Positions 40,136-50,068 of a DNA stretch of 64,000 nt are shown in pieces. Under the pieces are notes generated by a model. It was not told the DNA's origin. It ran no database searches and was given only the letters and a program-made list of their open reading frames with translations. Source of the DNA: Bathymodiolus thermophilus thioautotrophic gill symbiont (GTDB taxonomy: Bacteria > Pseudomonadota > Gammaproteobacteria > PS1 > Pseudothioglobaceae); the NCBI RefSeq assembly GCF_003711265.1, contig NZ_CP024634.1, positions 2,480,001-2,544,000 on the forward strand, read 5' to 3'. The position numbers were made by a program, and so were the translations under genes. Within the stretch, counting starts at the first letter, position 1. Each line of letters opens with the position of its first letter.

Positions 40136-40746
40136 AATTGTGCCTCAATTTTCTTTAATGCTGCTTCAGTAACCACAACATTTTCATAACCAATTAAACT
40201 CACTGGGTCAATACTTTGTGTGTCACAAACGCCAACATGATATAAATTACGCGAAGAAAGATATAAATTTTCATCTAACTCATCTGTCATTAACAGTGCA
40301 TCTTTCACATCTAAAGCCTTAAGCAATGCTGTAACATTTTTTGTTTTCGCATCTTTGACTTCAAAATCTTTTACCACTTTCAGGCGCTCAGTACGCACCA
40401 ACTCTGAAAAAATAACGCTAATTGCACCTTTGTACATTTTCTTGTTAACTTTTTGAGAAAAACTCTTTGGCTGTGCAGCAAATGTTACGCCACCTGAACG
40501 CCAAATAGGTCCACGAGAAGTACCTGCACGAGCACGACCAGTACCTTTTTGTGCCCAAGGTTTTTTACCGCCACCACTCACTGCTGAGCGATTCTTTTGC
40601 GCTTTAGAACCTTGGCGACCCGTCGCCATATAAGCCGTTGTTATTTGGTGAACCAACGATTGGTTGTAATCTCTTGCAAATACCTTATCCGCAACTTCAG
40701 CAGAAGTGGACTTATTGGTGCTTATATCTAATACTTTTAATTTCAT
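40132..40746 (-). CDS. rplD: 50S ribosomal protein L4
   Basis: 204 residues with the tunnel loop [20 protein letters not shown]. In E. coli L4 represses the S10 operon; no matching leader was identified here. Confidence 0.97.
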   Translation of the reverse strand: MKLKVLDISTNKSTSAEVADKVFARDYNQSLVHQITTAYMATGRQGSKAQKNRSAVSGGGKKPWAQKGTGRARAGTSRGPIWRSGGVTFAAQPKSFSQKVNKKMYKGAISVIFSELVRTERLKVVKDFEVKDAKTKNVTALLKALDVKDALLMTDELDENLYLSSRNLYHVGVCDTQSIDPVSLIGYENVVVTEAALKKIEAQL

Positions 40747-40756
40747 TTTAACAACC

Positions 40757-41491
40757 TTATTCTTTTGTTTCGGCTTCTGGTGCTACATCAACAGCATCTT
40801 TCTGCTCTTGAAGTTGCTTACTTATGCCGTTATTTACTTTATCTTTTTTAGTAGATAAATTAACTTTAACAAAACCTTTGTTAGCACCAGGGATTGAGCC
40901 CTTTACTAAAATTAAGTTTCTCTCATTGTCAACACGAATCACTTCTAAACATTCTTGTGTTACCTGCTCATCACCCATGTGACCAGCCATCTTCTTGCCT
41001 TTAAATACACGACCAGGATCTTGACACTGTCCAGTAGAGCCAATTGCTCTGTGAGAAATCGAGTTACCATGTGTGGCATCTTGCATTGAAAAATTATGAC
41101 GCTTCACACCACCCTGAAAACCCTTTCCTTTAGATTGCCCAGTAACATCAACATAATGACCTGCGCCAAAAGTTGATAAATCAAAGCTCTTTACACCTGC
41201 AATTTCATCAGCATTTGCTCTAAATTCCCAAAGACCTAAACCAATCTCTTGTTCAGCTTTTGCATAATGACCTTTAGTTGCTGATGAAACACGACGCAAC
41301 TTCGCCTGACCTTTCTTATTAACTTTAGCACCCGTAGTAACCTGTACAGCGCTATAGCCATCTACTTCTACTGTTTTTGTCTGAACAACACGATTAGGTT
41401 CAACTTTAATAACACTTACTGCAGTCGCCGAACCATCGTCAGCCAAAATACGCGTCATTCCTAATTTTTGTCCTACTAAACCAATTGCCAT
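40757..41491 (-). CDS. rplC: 50S ribosomal protein L3 with C-terminal extension
   Basis: 244 residues where E. coli has 209. The core carries [17 protein letters not shown]. About 30 extra residues follow the normal end VKVNLSTKK, rich in Gln, Lys and acidic residues ([14 protein letters not shown]). The extension function is unknown. Confidence 0.96.
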   Translation of the reverse strand: MAIGLVGQKLGMTRILADDGSATAVSVIKVEPNRVVQTKTVEVDGYSAVQVTTGAKVNKKGQAKLRRVSSATKGHYAKAEQEIGLGLWEFRANADEIAGVKSFDLSTFGAGHYVDVTGQSKGKGFQGGVKRHNFSMQDATHGNSISHRAIGSTGQCQDPGRVFKGKKMAGHMGDEQVTQECLEVIRVDNERNLILVKGSIPGANKGFVKVNLSTKKDKVNNGISKQLQEQKDAVDVAPEAETKE

Positions 41492-41517
41492 GATTCTATT
41501 CCTATTACTTGTGTTTG

Positions 41518-41829
41518 TTAATTAAGCTGAATTGCTACATCAACGCCTGCTGCTAAATCTAATTTCATTAATGCATCAACTGTTTTATCAGTTGGGCTAA
41601 TAACATCCATTAATCTAACATATGTTCTTAATTCGTACTGATCTCTTGCTTTCTTGTTGACATGTGGAGAAGTTAAAACTGTAAAACGCTCCTTCTTTGT
41701 TGGCAAGGGAATCGGACCTCTAACACTAGCACCAGTGCTTTTTGCTGTTGCTACAATCTCGATGGCAGACTTATCGATTAAACGATGGTCAAATGCCTTT
41801 AATTTAATTCTAATATTTTGATTGCTCAT
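41518..41829 (-). CDS. rpsJ: 30S ribosomal protein S10
   Basis: 103 residues with [16 protein letters not shown]. First gene of the S10 block; also the NusE antitermination factor. 93 bp after tuf. Confidence 0.97.
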   Translation of the reverse strand: MSNQNIRIKLKAFDHRLIDKSAIEIVATAKSTGASVRGPIPLPTKKERFTVLTSPHVNKKARDQYELRTYVRLMDVISPTDKTVDALMKLDLAAGVDVAIQLN

Positions 41830-41869
41830 GTTCTGAATCCTATTAATAAGTACAACTTATGTTTCAACG

Positions 41870-41900
41870 AAAAAGCGAACATTATACAAGAATATTCGCT
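41870..41900 (-). terminator. Hairpin after tuf, possible attenuator, with embedded -10
   Basis: On the minus strand, AGCGAA and TTCGCT arms are followed by five T. The loop contains TATAAT. It may terminate the str transcript and/or provide a start for rpsJ; the -35 is weak. Confidence 0.45.
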
Positions 41901-41921
41901 CTTAGATTAATTAATTTATTT

Positions 41922-43112
41922 TTAATCTGTCACCTTAGCAACAACACCTGCACCAACGGTACGCCCGCCTTCTCTGATGGCAAATCTTAAGCCTTCTTCC
42001 ATAGCGATTGGTGATAATAACTCTACTTCCATCTTCACATTGTCACCCGGCATAACCATTTCTACATCTTTTGGTAATTGGCAAGCGCCAGTAACATCAG
42101 TTGTTCTGAAATAAAATTGTGGACGGTAGTTATTGAAGAATGGTGTGTGTCGTCCGCCTTCATCTTTGCTTAAAATATAAACTTCTGCTTCAAACTTTGA
42201 ATGCGGCTTGATTGAACCTGGCTTGGCCAATACTTGACCACGCTCTACATCTTCGCGTTTAGTACCACGAAGTAGAACGCCAACATTATCACCTGCTTCA
42301 CCAGAATCTAATAATTTACGGAACATTTCAACACCTGTACAAGTTGTTGTTTGTGTGTCTCTAATGCCAACGATTTCAATTTCATCATTAACATTAACAA
42401 TACCTGCTTCAATACGACCTGTAACCACGGTACCACGACCAGAGATTGAGAATACATCCTCAATTGGCATAATAAATGGTTTGTCTGTATCACGCTTAGG
42501 TGTTGGAATGTATGAATCTAATGCTTCAACCAATTTAACGATAGAAGGAACGCCAATGTCTGAAGTGTCGCCTTCTAATGCTTTTAGTGCAGAGCCAAAA
42601 ATAACGGGGGTGTCATCACCTGGGAAATCATATTCGGTCAACAGTTCACGAATTTCCATTTCTACCAATTCTACCAATTCTTCGTCATCAACCATATCGG
42701 CTTTGTTCATATAAACAAGAATATACGGAACACCTACTTGCTTAGACAAAAGGATATGCTCACGAGTTTGTGCCATAGGGCCGTCTGTTGCTGCAATAAC
42801 GATAATAGCGCCATCCATTTGGGCGGCACCAGTAATCATATTCTTGACATAGTCGGCGTGTCCGGGGCAGTCAACATGGGCATAATGACGAGCTTCTGAT
42901 TCATATTCTACATGCGCTGTTGAAATGGTAATACCACGCTCTCTTTCTTCAGGGGCATTATCAATATCTGCATAGTCGTTAAATTCACCGCCATTGATTT
43001 CTGCCATAACTTTAGTGATGGCTGCTGTTAGGGTGGTTTTACCATGGTCAACATGACCAATAGTGCCTACATTAACATGGGGTTTGGTTCTTTCGAATTT
43101 TTCTTTTGACAT
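41922..43112 (-). CDS. tuf: Elongation factor Tu
   Basis: 396 residues. G1 [10 protein letters not shown]3 DCPGHADYV and G4 NKAD are intact. The single tuf copy in the window closes the str block. Delivers aminoacyl-tRNA to the ribosome. Confidence 0.98.
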   Translation of the reverse strand: MSKEKFERTKPHVNVGTIGHVDHGKTTLTAAITKVMAEINGGEFNDYADIDNAPEERERGITISTAHVEYESEARHYAHVDCPGHADYVKNMITGAAQMDGAIIVIAATDGPMAQTREHILLSKQVGVPYILVYMNKADMVDDEELVELVEMEIRELLTEYDFPGDDTPVIFGSALKALEGDTSDIGVPSIVKLVEALDSYIPTPKRDTDKPFIMPIEDVFSISGRGTVVTGRIEAGIVNVNDEIEIVGIRDTQTTTCTGVEMFRKLLDSGEAGDNVGVLLRGTKREDVERGQVLAKPGSIKPHSKFEAEVYILSKDEGGRHTPFFNNYRPQFYFRTTDVTGACQLPKDVEMVMPGDNVKMEVELLSPIAMEEGLRFAIREGGRTVGAGVVAKVTD

Positions 43113-43136
43113 ATTATTGCTCCTTGTTACTTTATA

Positions 43137-45239
43137 TTATTTATTTAATTTTTCGATGACATCATCAGCAACATTTTTTGGTGCTGCGGTATATTTTGAG
43201 AACTCCATTGAGTAACTTGCGCGACCTTGAGTTGCGGAACGAAGGTCATTTGCATAACCAAACATTTCAGCCAATGGAACATCTGCTTTTAACTGCTTGC
43301 CATTCGGGAGATCTTCCATTGCACCTACCAAACCACGGCGTCTATTTAGATCGCCCATCACATCACCCATATATTCTTCAGGTGTAACAATCTCAACAGC
43401 CATCATCGGCTCAAGTAATTGTGGATTTGCCAATCGAACGCCTTCTGCTAAACACTTACTAGCAGCAATCTTAAATGCCATTTCGTTTGAGTCTACATCA
43501 TGGTAAGAACCATCATAAACAGTAACCTTCATATCAACCAATGGGAAGCCAGCCAATACACCGTTTTCCATTTGCTCTTGAATACCTTTGTTAACCGCAG
43601 GAACATATTCTTTAGGAATAACGCCACCTTTAATCTCATCAACAAATTCATAGCCAGCACCCGGCTCTTGTGGCTCAATGCGTAAATATACATGTCCATA
43701 TTGACCACGACCACCTGATTGTTTAGCAAATTTGTGCTGATGCTCAACCAAAGTTGTAATCGCTTCACGATAAGCAACTTGTGGTGCGCCGACATTACAC
43801 TCAACATCAAACTCACGCTTCATACGATCAACAATAATATCCAAATGAAGTTCGCCCATGCCTGCAATAATAGTTTGACCCGACTCTTCGTCACTTGATA
43901 CACGGAATGAAGGATCTTCAGCGGCAAGTTTACCTAAGGCAATACCCATTTTTTCTTGGTCTGCTTTGGTTTTTGGTTCAACTGCCAAAGCAATTACTGG
44001 CTCTGGAAATTCCATTCTTTCCAAGACAATTTTCTCTTTCATGTCACACAGGGTATCACCTGTAGTCACATCTTTGAGTCCAATGGCGGCTGCAATATCG
44101 CCAGCACGAACCTCTTTAATTTCATCTCGTTCGTTTGAGTGCATTTGCACCATACGACCAATACGCTCTTTTTTGCCTTTAGATGAATTATAAACAAAAT
44201 CACCTGCTTTTAACACGCCTGAATACACACGGAAAAATGTTAAATTTCCTACAAATGGATCGGTTGCAATTTTAAATGCTAATGCTGCGAATGGTTCGCT
44301 GTCATCGGCTTTACGCGGTGCACGAGTTTCCTCTTTATCATCAAGAATACCTTCAATCGCATCCACATCTAGCGGTGACGGCATATACATAATTATTGCA
44401 TCTAATGCTGCTTGCACACCTTTATTCTTAAAGGCTGAACCACAAAACATTGGAATAATATGATTGCCAATACACTGAGAACGAATGCCTTCTTTAATTT
44501 CATCATCTGACAATTCGCCTTCTTCTAAGTATTTTTCCATTAACTCATCATTGGCTTCTGCTGCAGACTCAACCATAAATTCACGCTTTTCTTTTGCTAA
44601 GTCTTGTAAATCTTCTGGAATGTCTTTAGTTTCGTAGGTGGCACCTTGATCTTCTTCGTTCCAATAAATGGCTTTCATGGTAATTAAATCAACCACACCT
44701 TTAAAGTCTTCTTCTGCACCAATAGCGATTTGCATTGGTACCGGATTTGCACCTAAACGGGTTTTAATTTGCGCACAAACGCGCAAAAAATCTGCACCAG
44801 CACGATCCATTTTGTTAACAAAACCAATTCTTGGTACATTGTATTTATTTGCTTGACGCCACACAGTCTCAGATTGAGGCTCTACACCACCAACCGCACA
44901 AAACAAAGCTAGCGCACCATCTAATACTTTAAGAGAACGCTCAACTTCAATCGTAAAATCAACATGTCCCGGAGTATCAATAATATTGATGCGATGCTCT
45001 TCAAACTGCTCATCCATACCTTTCCACATACAAGTGGTTGCAGCAGAAGTAATGGTAATACCACGCTCTTGCTCTTGCTCCATCCAGTCCATGGTAGCGC
45101 CACCATCATGCACTTCACCAATTTTGTGTGTGCGACCTGTATACAAAAGTACACGCTCAGTAGTAGTAGTTTTACCAGCATCAATATGCGCCATAACGCC
45201 AACATTACGGTAGCGACTCAGTGGGTGATTTCTTGCCAT
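43137..45239 (-). CDS. fusA: Elongation factor G
   Basis: 700 residues, translocation GTPase. G1 [16 protein letters not shown]3 [16 protein letters not shown] and G4 [10 protein letters not shown] are visible, and the domain IV tip includes [10 protein letters not shown]. Placed between rpsG and tuf as usual. Confidence 0.98.
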   Translation of the reverse strand: MARNHPLSRYRNVGVMAHIDAGKTTTTERVLLYTGRTHKIGEVHDGGATMDWMEQEQERGITITSAATTCMWKGMDEQFEEHRINIIDTPGHVDFTIEVERSLKVLDGALALFCAVGGVEPQSETVWRQANKYNVPRIGFVNKMDRAGADFLRVCAQIKTRLGANPVPMQIAIGAEEDFKGVVDLITMKAIYWNEEDQGATYETKDIPEDLQDLAKEKREFMVESAAEANDELMEKYLEEGELSDDEIKEGIRSQCIGNHIIPMFCGSAFKNKGVQAALDAIIMYMPSPLDVDAIEGILDDKEETRAPRKADDSEPFAALAFKIATDPFVGNLTFFRVYSGVLKAGDFVYNSSKGKKERIGRMVQMHSNERDEIKEVRAGDIAAAIGLKDVTTGDTLCDMKEKIVLERMEFPEPVIALAVEPKTKADQEKMGIALGKLAAEDPSFRVSSDEESGQTIIAGMGELHLDIIVDRMKREFDVECNVGAPQVAYREAITTLVEHQHKFAKQSGGRGQYGHVYLRIEPQEPGAGYEFVDEIKGGVIPKEYVPAVNKGIQEQMENGVLAGFPLVDMKVTVYDGSYHDVDSNEMAFKIAASKCLAEGVRLANPQLLEPMMAVEIVTPEEYMGDVMGDLNRRRGLVGAMEDLPNGKQLKADVPLAEMFGYANDLRSATQGRASYSMEFSKYTAAPKNVADDVIEKLNK

Positions 45240-45257
45240 CTTCTTATCCTTTTATGT

Positions 45258-45740
<483 letters not shown>

Positions 45741-45752
45741 TTAATATTTAGT

Positions 45753-46127
45753 TTATTTCTTTGGTTTCTTGGTGCCATATTTAGAGCGACCTTGCATTCT
45801 GCCATCAACACCAACCGTATCTAATGCGCCACGAACAGTATGGTAACGCACACCTGGTAAATCCTTTACACGACCACCACGAATTAAAATCACCGAGTGT
45901 TCTTGTAAGTTATGACCTTCGCCACCAATATAAGTCGTTACTTCAGCAGCATTGGTTAATCTAACACGGGCAACTTTACGCAATGCTGAATTAGGCTTTT
46001 TAGGTGTTGTTGTATATACACGAGTACATACACCACGCTTTTGTGGGCAGCTGTCTAAGGCTGGAACACCACTCTTTGTAACCTTCTTTTTACGCGGTTT
46101 GCGTACTAATTGATTCACTGTTGACAT
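45753..46127 (-). CDS. rpsL: 30S ribosomal protein S12
   Basis: 124 residues. Decoding-site protein with [17 protein letters not shown] and the loop around [14 protein letters not shown]. The start is at [15 protein letters not shown] with Shine-Dalgarno GGAG; an apparent 37-codon upstream extension runs through the promoter and is not real. Confidence 0.97.
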   Translation of the reverse strand: MSTVNQLVRKPRKKKVTKSGVPALDSCPQKRGVCTRVYTTTPKKPNSALRKVARVRLTNAAEVTTYIGGEGHNLQEHSVILIRGGRVKDLPGVRYHTVRGALDTVGVDGRMQGRSKYGTKKPKK

Positions 46128-46209
46128 AAATACATTACTCCAATAAATTACTAAATATTTGTTTATAAAATTAATCGCTCTTTCGTTTTCACGGGCAATA
46201 AAGGCAAGC

Positions 46210-46238
46210 ATTATACTGTGCTGAATTACCCCCGTCAA
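46210..46238 (-). promoter_or_regulatory. Strong sigma70 promoter of the str operon
   Basis: Minus strand TTGACG, 17-bp spacer, TATAAT, about 80 bp before the rpsL start. It is the main candidate for driving rpsL-rpsG-fusA-tuf. Confidence 0.88.
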
Positions 46239-46267
46239 TATGTTTTCTTAATTTTTTTACTAAGAGT

Positions 46268-46426
46268 GGCCTTTGCATAAATATAAATAATCATCAAGAA
46301 TCCGCTTTTCACCCACTTGGTAATTTTTTAAACCCAGCCTTAGCCCTGCTAGGACAAGGTTTAAGAAAATCACCAAGTGGGCAAAAATTGAATTTTGCTA
46401 ATCGTCTATATTTATGCAAAGGTCTC
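46268..46426. repeat. Element A, near-consensus full copy
   Basis: 159 bp with long inverted arms. CACTTGGTAATTTTTTAAACC pairs with a near-perfect reverse complement in the right half, leaving a GC-rich loop (CAGCCTTAGCCCTGCTAGG). The ends match CCTTTGCATAAATAT. Nothing else in 46128-46591 looks like a gene. Confidence 0.8.
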
Positions 46427-46430
46427 AAAG

Positions 46431-46593
46431 AAAGTTTTGTATAAAATATTAGGGATGAATAAAATTCATTTTTTCTAAACTTATTAACTTTTCTAAACCT
46501 TGTTTTAGTAAGGCTTAGACTGGATTTAAGAAAATTTCCAAGTAAGTGAAATAGGCACTTAGATAACCACTCATAATTTTATACAAAAGTTTC
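46431..46593. repeat. Degenerate element A copy in tandem
   Basis: Decayed second copy beside the previous one. Ends AAAGTTTTGTATAAAAT and GAAACTTTTGTATAAAAT (inverted). The right end completes the TGA stop of the phosphatase gene. Confidence 0.65.
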
Positions 46594-47059
46594 AGCTCAG
46601 TCTGTCTAATAAAAAACGACTGGCACGATTTAACATCTCAAACACATCATCAAAACGCCCTTCAAAATATGGATCGGGCACGCCTTTTCCGTTATTTTTC
46701 GGAATATTATCAAGCATTAAAGAAAGTTTGTGCTGATGTTCTGATGGGCAAATGTCTTGCAAGTCTGTCAAATTACTAACATCCATCGCAAAAATATAAT
46801 CATAATGATAAAAATCTGACTCATGTACTTGCCTAGCACGCTGCACAGACAAGTCCACATTGTGCTTATGTGCCACAACTTGAGAACGAGTATCGGGTTG
46901 CTCGCCAATATGATAAGCATGCGTTCCTGCGGAATCAATTTCAAATAAATCTTGTACGCCTCGCTTTTGCATTTGCGAATAAAAAGCGCCCTCAGCAGTT
47001 GGTGATCGGCAGATATTACCCATACACACAAACAAGATTTTGATTTTTTCGTTACTCAT
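46592..47059 (-). CDS. Low-molecular-weight protein-tyrosine phosphatase
   Basis: 155 residues. The P-loop VCMGNICRSPTAEG at residues 11-24 holds the catalytic Cys and Arg, and the general acid Asp is in VPDPYFEG. Bacterial members often act on exopolysaccharide tyrosine kinases or free phosphotyrosine; no kinase gene is nearby. It is divergent from kdsD with about 53 bp between starts. Its stop codon TGA is built from the end of an element A copy. Confidence 0.92.
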   Translation of the reverse strand: MSNEKIKILFVCMGNICRSPTAEGAFYSQMQKRGVQDLFEIDSAGTHAYHIGEQPDTRSQVVAHKHNVDLSVQRARQVHESDFYHYDYIFAMDVSNLTDLQDICPSEHQHKLSLMLDNIPKNNGKGVPDPYFEGRFDDVFEMLNRASRFLLDRLS

Positions 47060-47112
47060 TGTGCTTATACTTAGATAAAATCCAACATTATATCTATTAA
47101 AAACTATTGTCT

Positions 47113-48078
47113 ATGCCAAACACATTATTAAACTTTGCTAAAAAGGTCATTCTCACTGAAGCACAAGCAGTTAGTCAATTGGCTGATAGGCTTGACCAAA
47201 GTTTTATAGATGCTTGCACACTCATTCAAAACTGCACAGGTAAAGTGATTTTAATTGGCATGGGTAAGTCGGGACATATTGGCAATAAGATTGCTGCCAC
47301 TTTTGCCTCCACTGGCACCCCTGCGTTTGCCGTCCACCCTGGCGAGGCAGGGCATGGTGACTTAGGTATGATTGAACAAAACGATGTTGCTATTTGTATT
47401 TCTTACTCAGGCGAATCTGATGAAATTATGACACTGGTGCCAGTGATTAAACGCCTTGGTGTTGCTATTATTGCTATGACAGGCAATAAAAACTCTGCTA
47501 TTGGAAAAATCAGCGATGTGCATCTTGATGTGAGTGTTGAAAAAGAAGCTTGTCCACATAATTTAGCCCCCACTTCTTCCACCACAGTAGCGCTTGCCAT
47601 GGGCGATGCTTTGGCAGTGAGTTTGCTTAATGATAAAGGTTTTAGCCCCGATGATTTCGCCCGTTCGCATCCCAGTGGGGCACTCGGCAGACGCTTACTA
47701 ACTTTTGTCAATAACATTATGAAAACCAATGACGATATTCCTATTGCCAACGCCGACACCAAACTGCTTGATGCTCTGCTGATAATGAGTCAAAAAGCCT
47801 TGGGCATGGTGCTAATTACCAATGAAAATACCCTACAAGGCATTTTCACCGATGGCGACCTACGCCGTGTATTGGAAACCCATTCTAATATTCAAGACTT
47901 AACTATTGGCGAGGTTATGACCTCAAATTGCAAATCTATTCTAGCCGACAAACCCGCTATGGCAGCAGTTGCAATAATGGATAAATTCAACCTAAATTCA
48001 CTACCAGTCGTTGATAAAAACAATCAAGTTCTTGGTGCAATCAACACCCATACTTTAATGCAGGCAAAGATTATTTAA
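47113..48078 (+). CDS. kdsD: D-arabinose-5-phosphate isomerase (LPS Kdo pathway)
   Basis: Converts ribulose-5-P to arabinose-5-P, the first step to Kdo of lipopolysaccharide. The SIS domain (residues about 30-180) has IGMGKSGHIGNKIAATFAST, and the active-site segment HPGEAGHGDLGMI contains the catalytic His. Two CBS domains follow (about 205-320). Start at ATG 47113; a TTG two codons earlier is also possible. No clear Shine-Dalgarno. Confidence 0.92.
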   Translation: MPNTLLNFAKKVILTEAQAVSQLADRLDQSFIDACTLIQNCTGKVILIGMGKSGHIGNKIAATFASTGTPAFAVHPGEAGHGDLGMIEQNDVAICISYSGESDEIMTLVPVIKRLGVAIIAMTGNKNSAIGKISDVHLDVSVEKEACPHNLAPTSSTTVALAMGDALAVSLLNDKGFSPDDFARSHPSGALGRRLLTFVNNIMKTNDDIPIANADTKLLDALLIMSQKALGMVLITNENTLQGIFTDGDLRRVLETHSNIQDLTIGEVMTSNCKSILADKPAMAAVAIMDKFNLNSLPVVDKNNQVLGAINTHTLMQAKII

Positions 48079-48196
48079 ACTGAAATTTACCAATGGCAAG
48101 AAACTGCACTTTTGCACCTCTCAAGGTCTGGAAAATTACAACTGAATAAAAAAAATTCCCTGTATTCAATACCTATCTCTAATACAGAAGAAGCCC

Positions 48197-49312
48197 CTAG
48201 TTTGTTAATCGTTCTACACCCCAGTAAATACCAATAAATGCTATGATGAATGATGCTGGGATAACAGCAAGTTGTCGATAATTAAGTTTGGCTATTTTGA
48301 GCAATAATAGAACAGCAACAACACTTAGAACGATAATAACTTGTGCCAATTCAACGCCAATATTAAAACTGATTAAGGTAGTTACAAAATTGTCATTCGT
48401 CATTTCAAAAGATTTAAGCATACTGGCAAAACCCAATCCATGAACCAAACCGAATAAAAATACAATGATGCTTTTGCGTTTAATAGATTGGTTAGGCAGT
48501 AAGTTTTCAATTGCTACAAACGCAATAGAAAAGGCGATTAACGGCTCAATAATCCGCCCTGATATTTCTATAATGCCTAACATTGCCAAACCTAGTGTTA
48601 AGGTGTGTGCTAGGGTAAAAGTGCTCACTAGCAATAACAGTCTTTGCCACAAGAGTGAGGAAAGTGCCATGCCGATAATAAATAAAATATGATCAAGCCC
48701 TAAGGGAATAACATGGTTGAAACCAATATTGATAAATTGCAATATTGTTTGCACAGTTGTCATTGGTTGCGGGTGGTTAATATCAATTATGCCACTTGAT
48801 ACACCGTTACGCAACCAACGCCATTGGCTCCAATTATATTCATCTTTTTTATATATTTGATGGCGTAATGCGCTGTCGCCATAGGATTTGTTGTATTGCC
48901 ATGAGAGAGTTTTTGGCCATTCGCTTAGTTGGGTTGAGTAAGTAAGTAGCGTTTTTCTCGGGCGTTTTTTGTAACCCACAATGTCAATCTTTGTTGAAAC
49001 GAGTTTTAAGTGCTGAGGTTTTTTATTAATAGTTAATAAAATATGGCTTAAAAATTTAGACTCAAAAGCCTTAAAGCGTGCCTGCAATGCCTCAGGTGCT
49101 AGCGCACGAAGTGTATCATATTGTGCCGAACTTGGTGCATCTGTAGTATTTTTATATTGAGTGCCAATATCCGTCATTGCCGCTTCAAGGCTTAAATCAA
49201 TCACAACGCTGACTTTTTTATCCGCATAAATTGAAATTTCCACTAGCGCAGGTTTAACCACATCAGCAACTGACACGCCTGCCAATAAATACAGTAAAAA
49301 AACAAATTTCAT
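48197..49312 (-). CDS. HupE/UreJ-type membrane protein
   Basis: 371 residues: a signal peptide (1-16), a periplasmic N-terminal domain to about 190, then six or seven membrane segments. The conserved family block is GFNHVIPLGLDHILFIIGM, with further charged positions in LAHTLTLGLAML and GLVHGLGFA. HupE/UreJ proteins are linked to nickel or cobalt uptake. Here the gene abuts a DUF4395 gene and soxB with no gap, so a metal or thiol role for SoxB maturation is possible (inference). Confidence 0.75.
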   Translation of the reverse strand: MKFVFLLYLLAGVSVADVVKPALVEISIYADKKVSVVIDLSLEAAMTDIGTQYKNTTDAPSSAQYDTLRALAPEALQARFKAFESKFLSHILLTINKKPQHLKLVSTKIDIVGYKKRPRKTLLTYSTQLSEWPKTLSWQYNKSYGDSALRHQIYKKDEYNWSQWRWLRNGVSSGIIDINHPQPMTTVQTILQFINIGFNHVIPLGLDHILFIIGMALSSLLWQRLLLLVSTFTLAHTLTLGLAMLGIIEISGRIIEPLIAFSIAFVAIENLLPNQSIKRKSIIVFLFGLVHGLGFASMLKSFEMTNDNFVTTLISFNIGVELAQVIIVLSVVAVLLLLKIAKLNYRQLAVIPASFIIAFIGIYWGVERLTN

Positions 49313-50062
49313 TTATTTATTTTGTTTTTTGTCTATTTTTGCTTGTTTTTTGCGATTAATCTTATCCCAGTCAATATTTTCACAGGCATTACAATGGCGA
49401 TTAACAATGCCTATTTTGACCAATAATGCATAAATTTTACAGCCGACACAAAAACCTACAATTGCCTCTAACCACATAAATAACAAACACATCCACACTA
49501 AGTTTAACGCTAGCCAAGAAGGAATGTAATTTTCATCAGCAGGAATATTAGTCCCTAACAAACTGTTAACCCAAAGTGCAACTGCGTCTGGGTTAAAAAA
49601 GATGATACACACAGAAATAAAACTTGACCCCAGCATCCAGGCACAACGCTTAGGGCCAATAGGACCCCATTCAGATTTCCTACCAGTAGCCAAAAAACTG
49701 GCCAATAAAATCGTGGGAGAAAATCGTGAGCCAATAATGGACATACCCAGCAACATTTCAATCAAAGCATAAATTAATAATTTAGTCTGAAAACCATATT
49801 CATAAACACGCTTCACTGCCTCTACTTGATAAACGATACGGTCATCCCAATTAGTCTCAAGCGTATCAACAGAAGTGGTATTAAGCACCACATCCCATGA
49901 CGAGCCATACACCACATCAATCAAAGTAAAAACCATATAAATGGGGATAATCAATAACATACCCGCACGAATGCGTACTGCGGTGTTATTAATATGAATA
50001 GATTCCTCGCCTACATCACGAAACCAAAGGTTTTTAAAAGTATTTTTAATCAAGGTTATCAT
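49313..50062 (-). CDS. DUF4395-type membrane protein downstream of soxB
   Basis: 249 residues with four or five hydrophobic segments. The conserved DUF4395 region appears as GSRFSPTILLASFLA in the middle and WLEAIVGFCVGCKIYALLV near the end. The cysteine pair GFCVGC and a second pair HCNACENI are candidates for thiol or metal chemistry. The C-terminus is strongly basic (KKQAKIDKKQNK) and probably cytoplasmic. It lies 6 bp after soxB and is adjacent to hupE, so the three form one operon. The function is not known. Confidence 0.7.
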   Translation of the reverse strand: MITLIKNTFKNLWFRDVGEESIHINNTAVRIRAGMLLIIPIYMVFTLIDVVYGSSWDVVLNTTSVDTLETNWDDRIVYQVEAVKRVYEYGFQTKLLIYALIEMLLGMSIIGSRFSPTILLASFLATGRKSEWGPIGPKRCAWMLGSSFISVCIIFFNPDAVALWVNSLLGTNIPADENYIPSWLALNLVWMCLLFMWLEAIVGFCVGCKIYALLVKIGIVNRHCNACENIDWDKINRKKQAKIDKKQNK

Positions 50063-50068
50063 GTAATC

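Noticed and set aside
46128-46238. 37-codon extension of rpsL
   Set aside because: It covers the sigma70 promoter. The MSTVNQLV start has a ribosome site and matches other S12 proteins.
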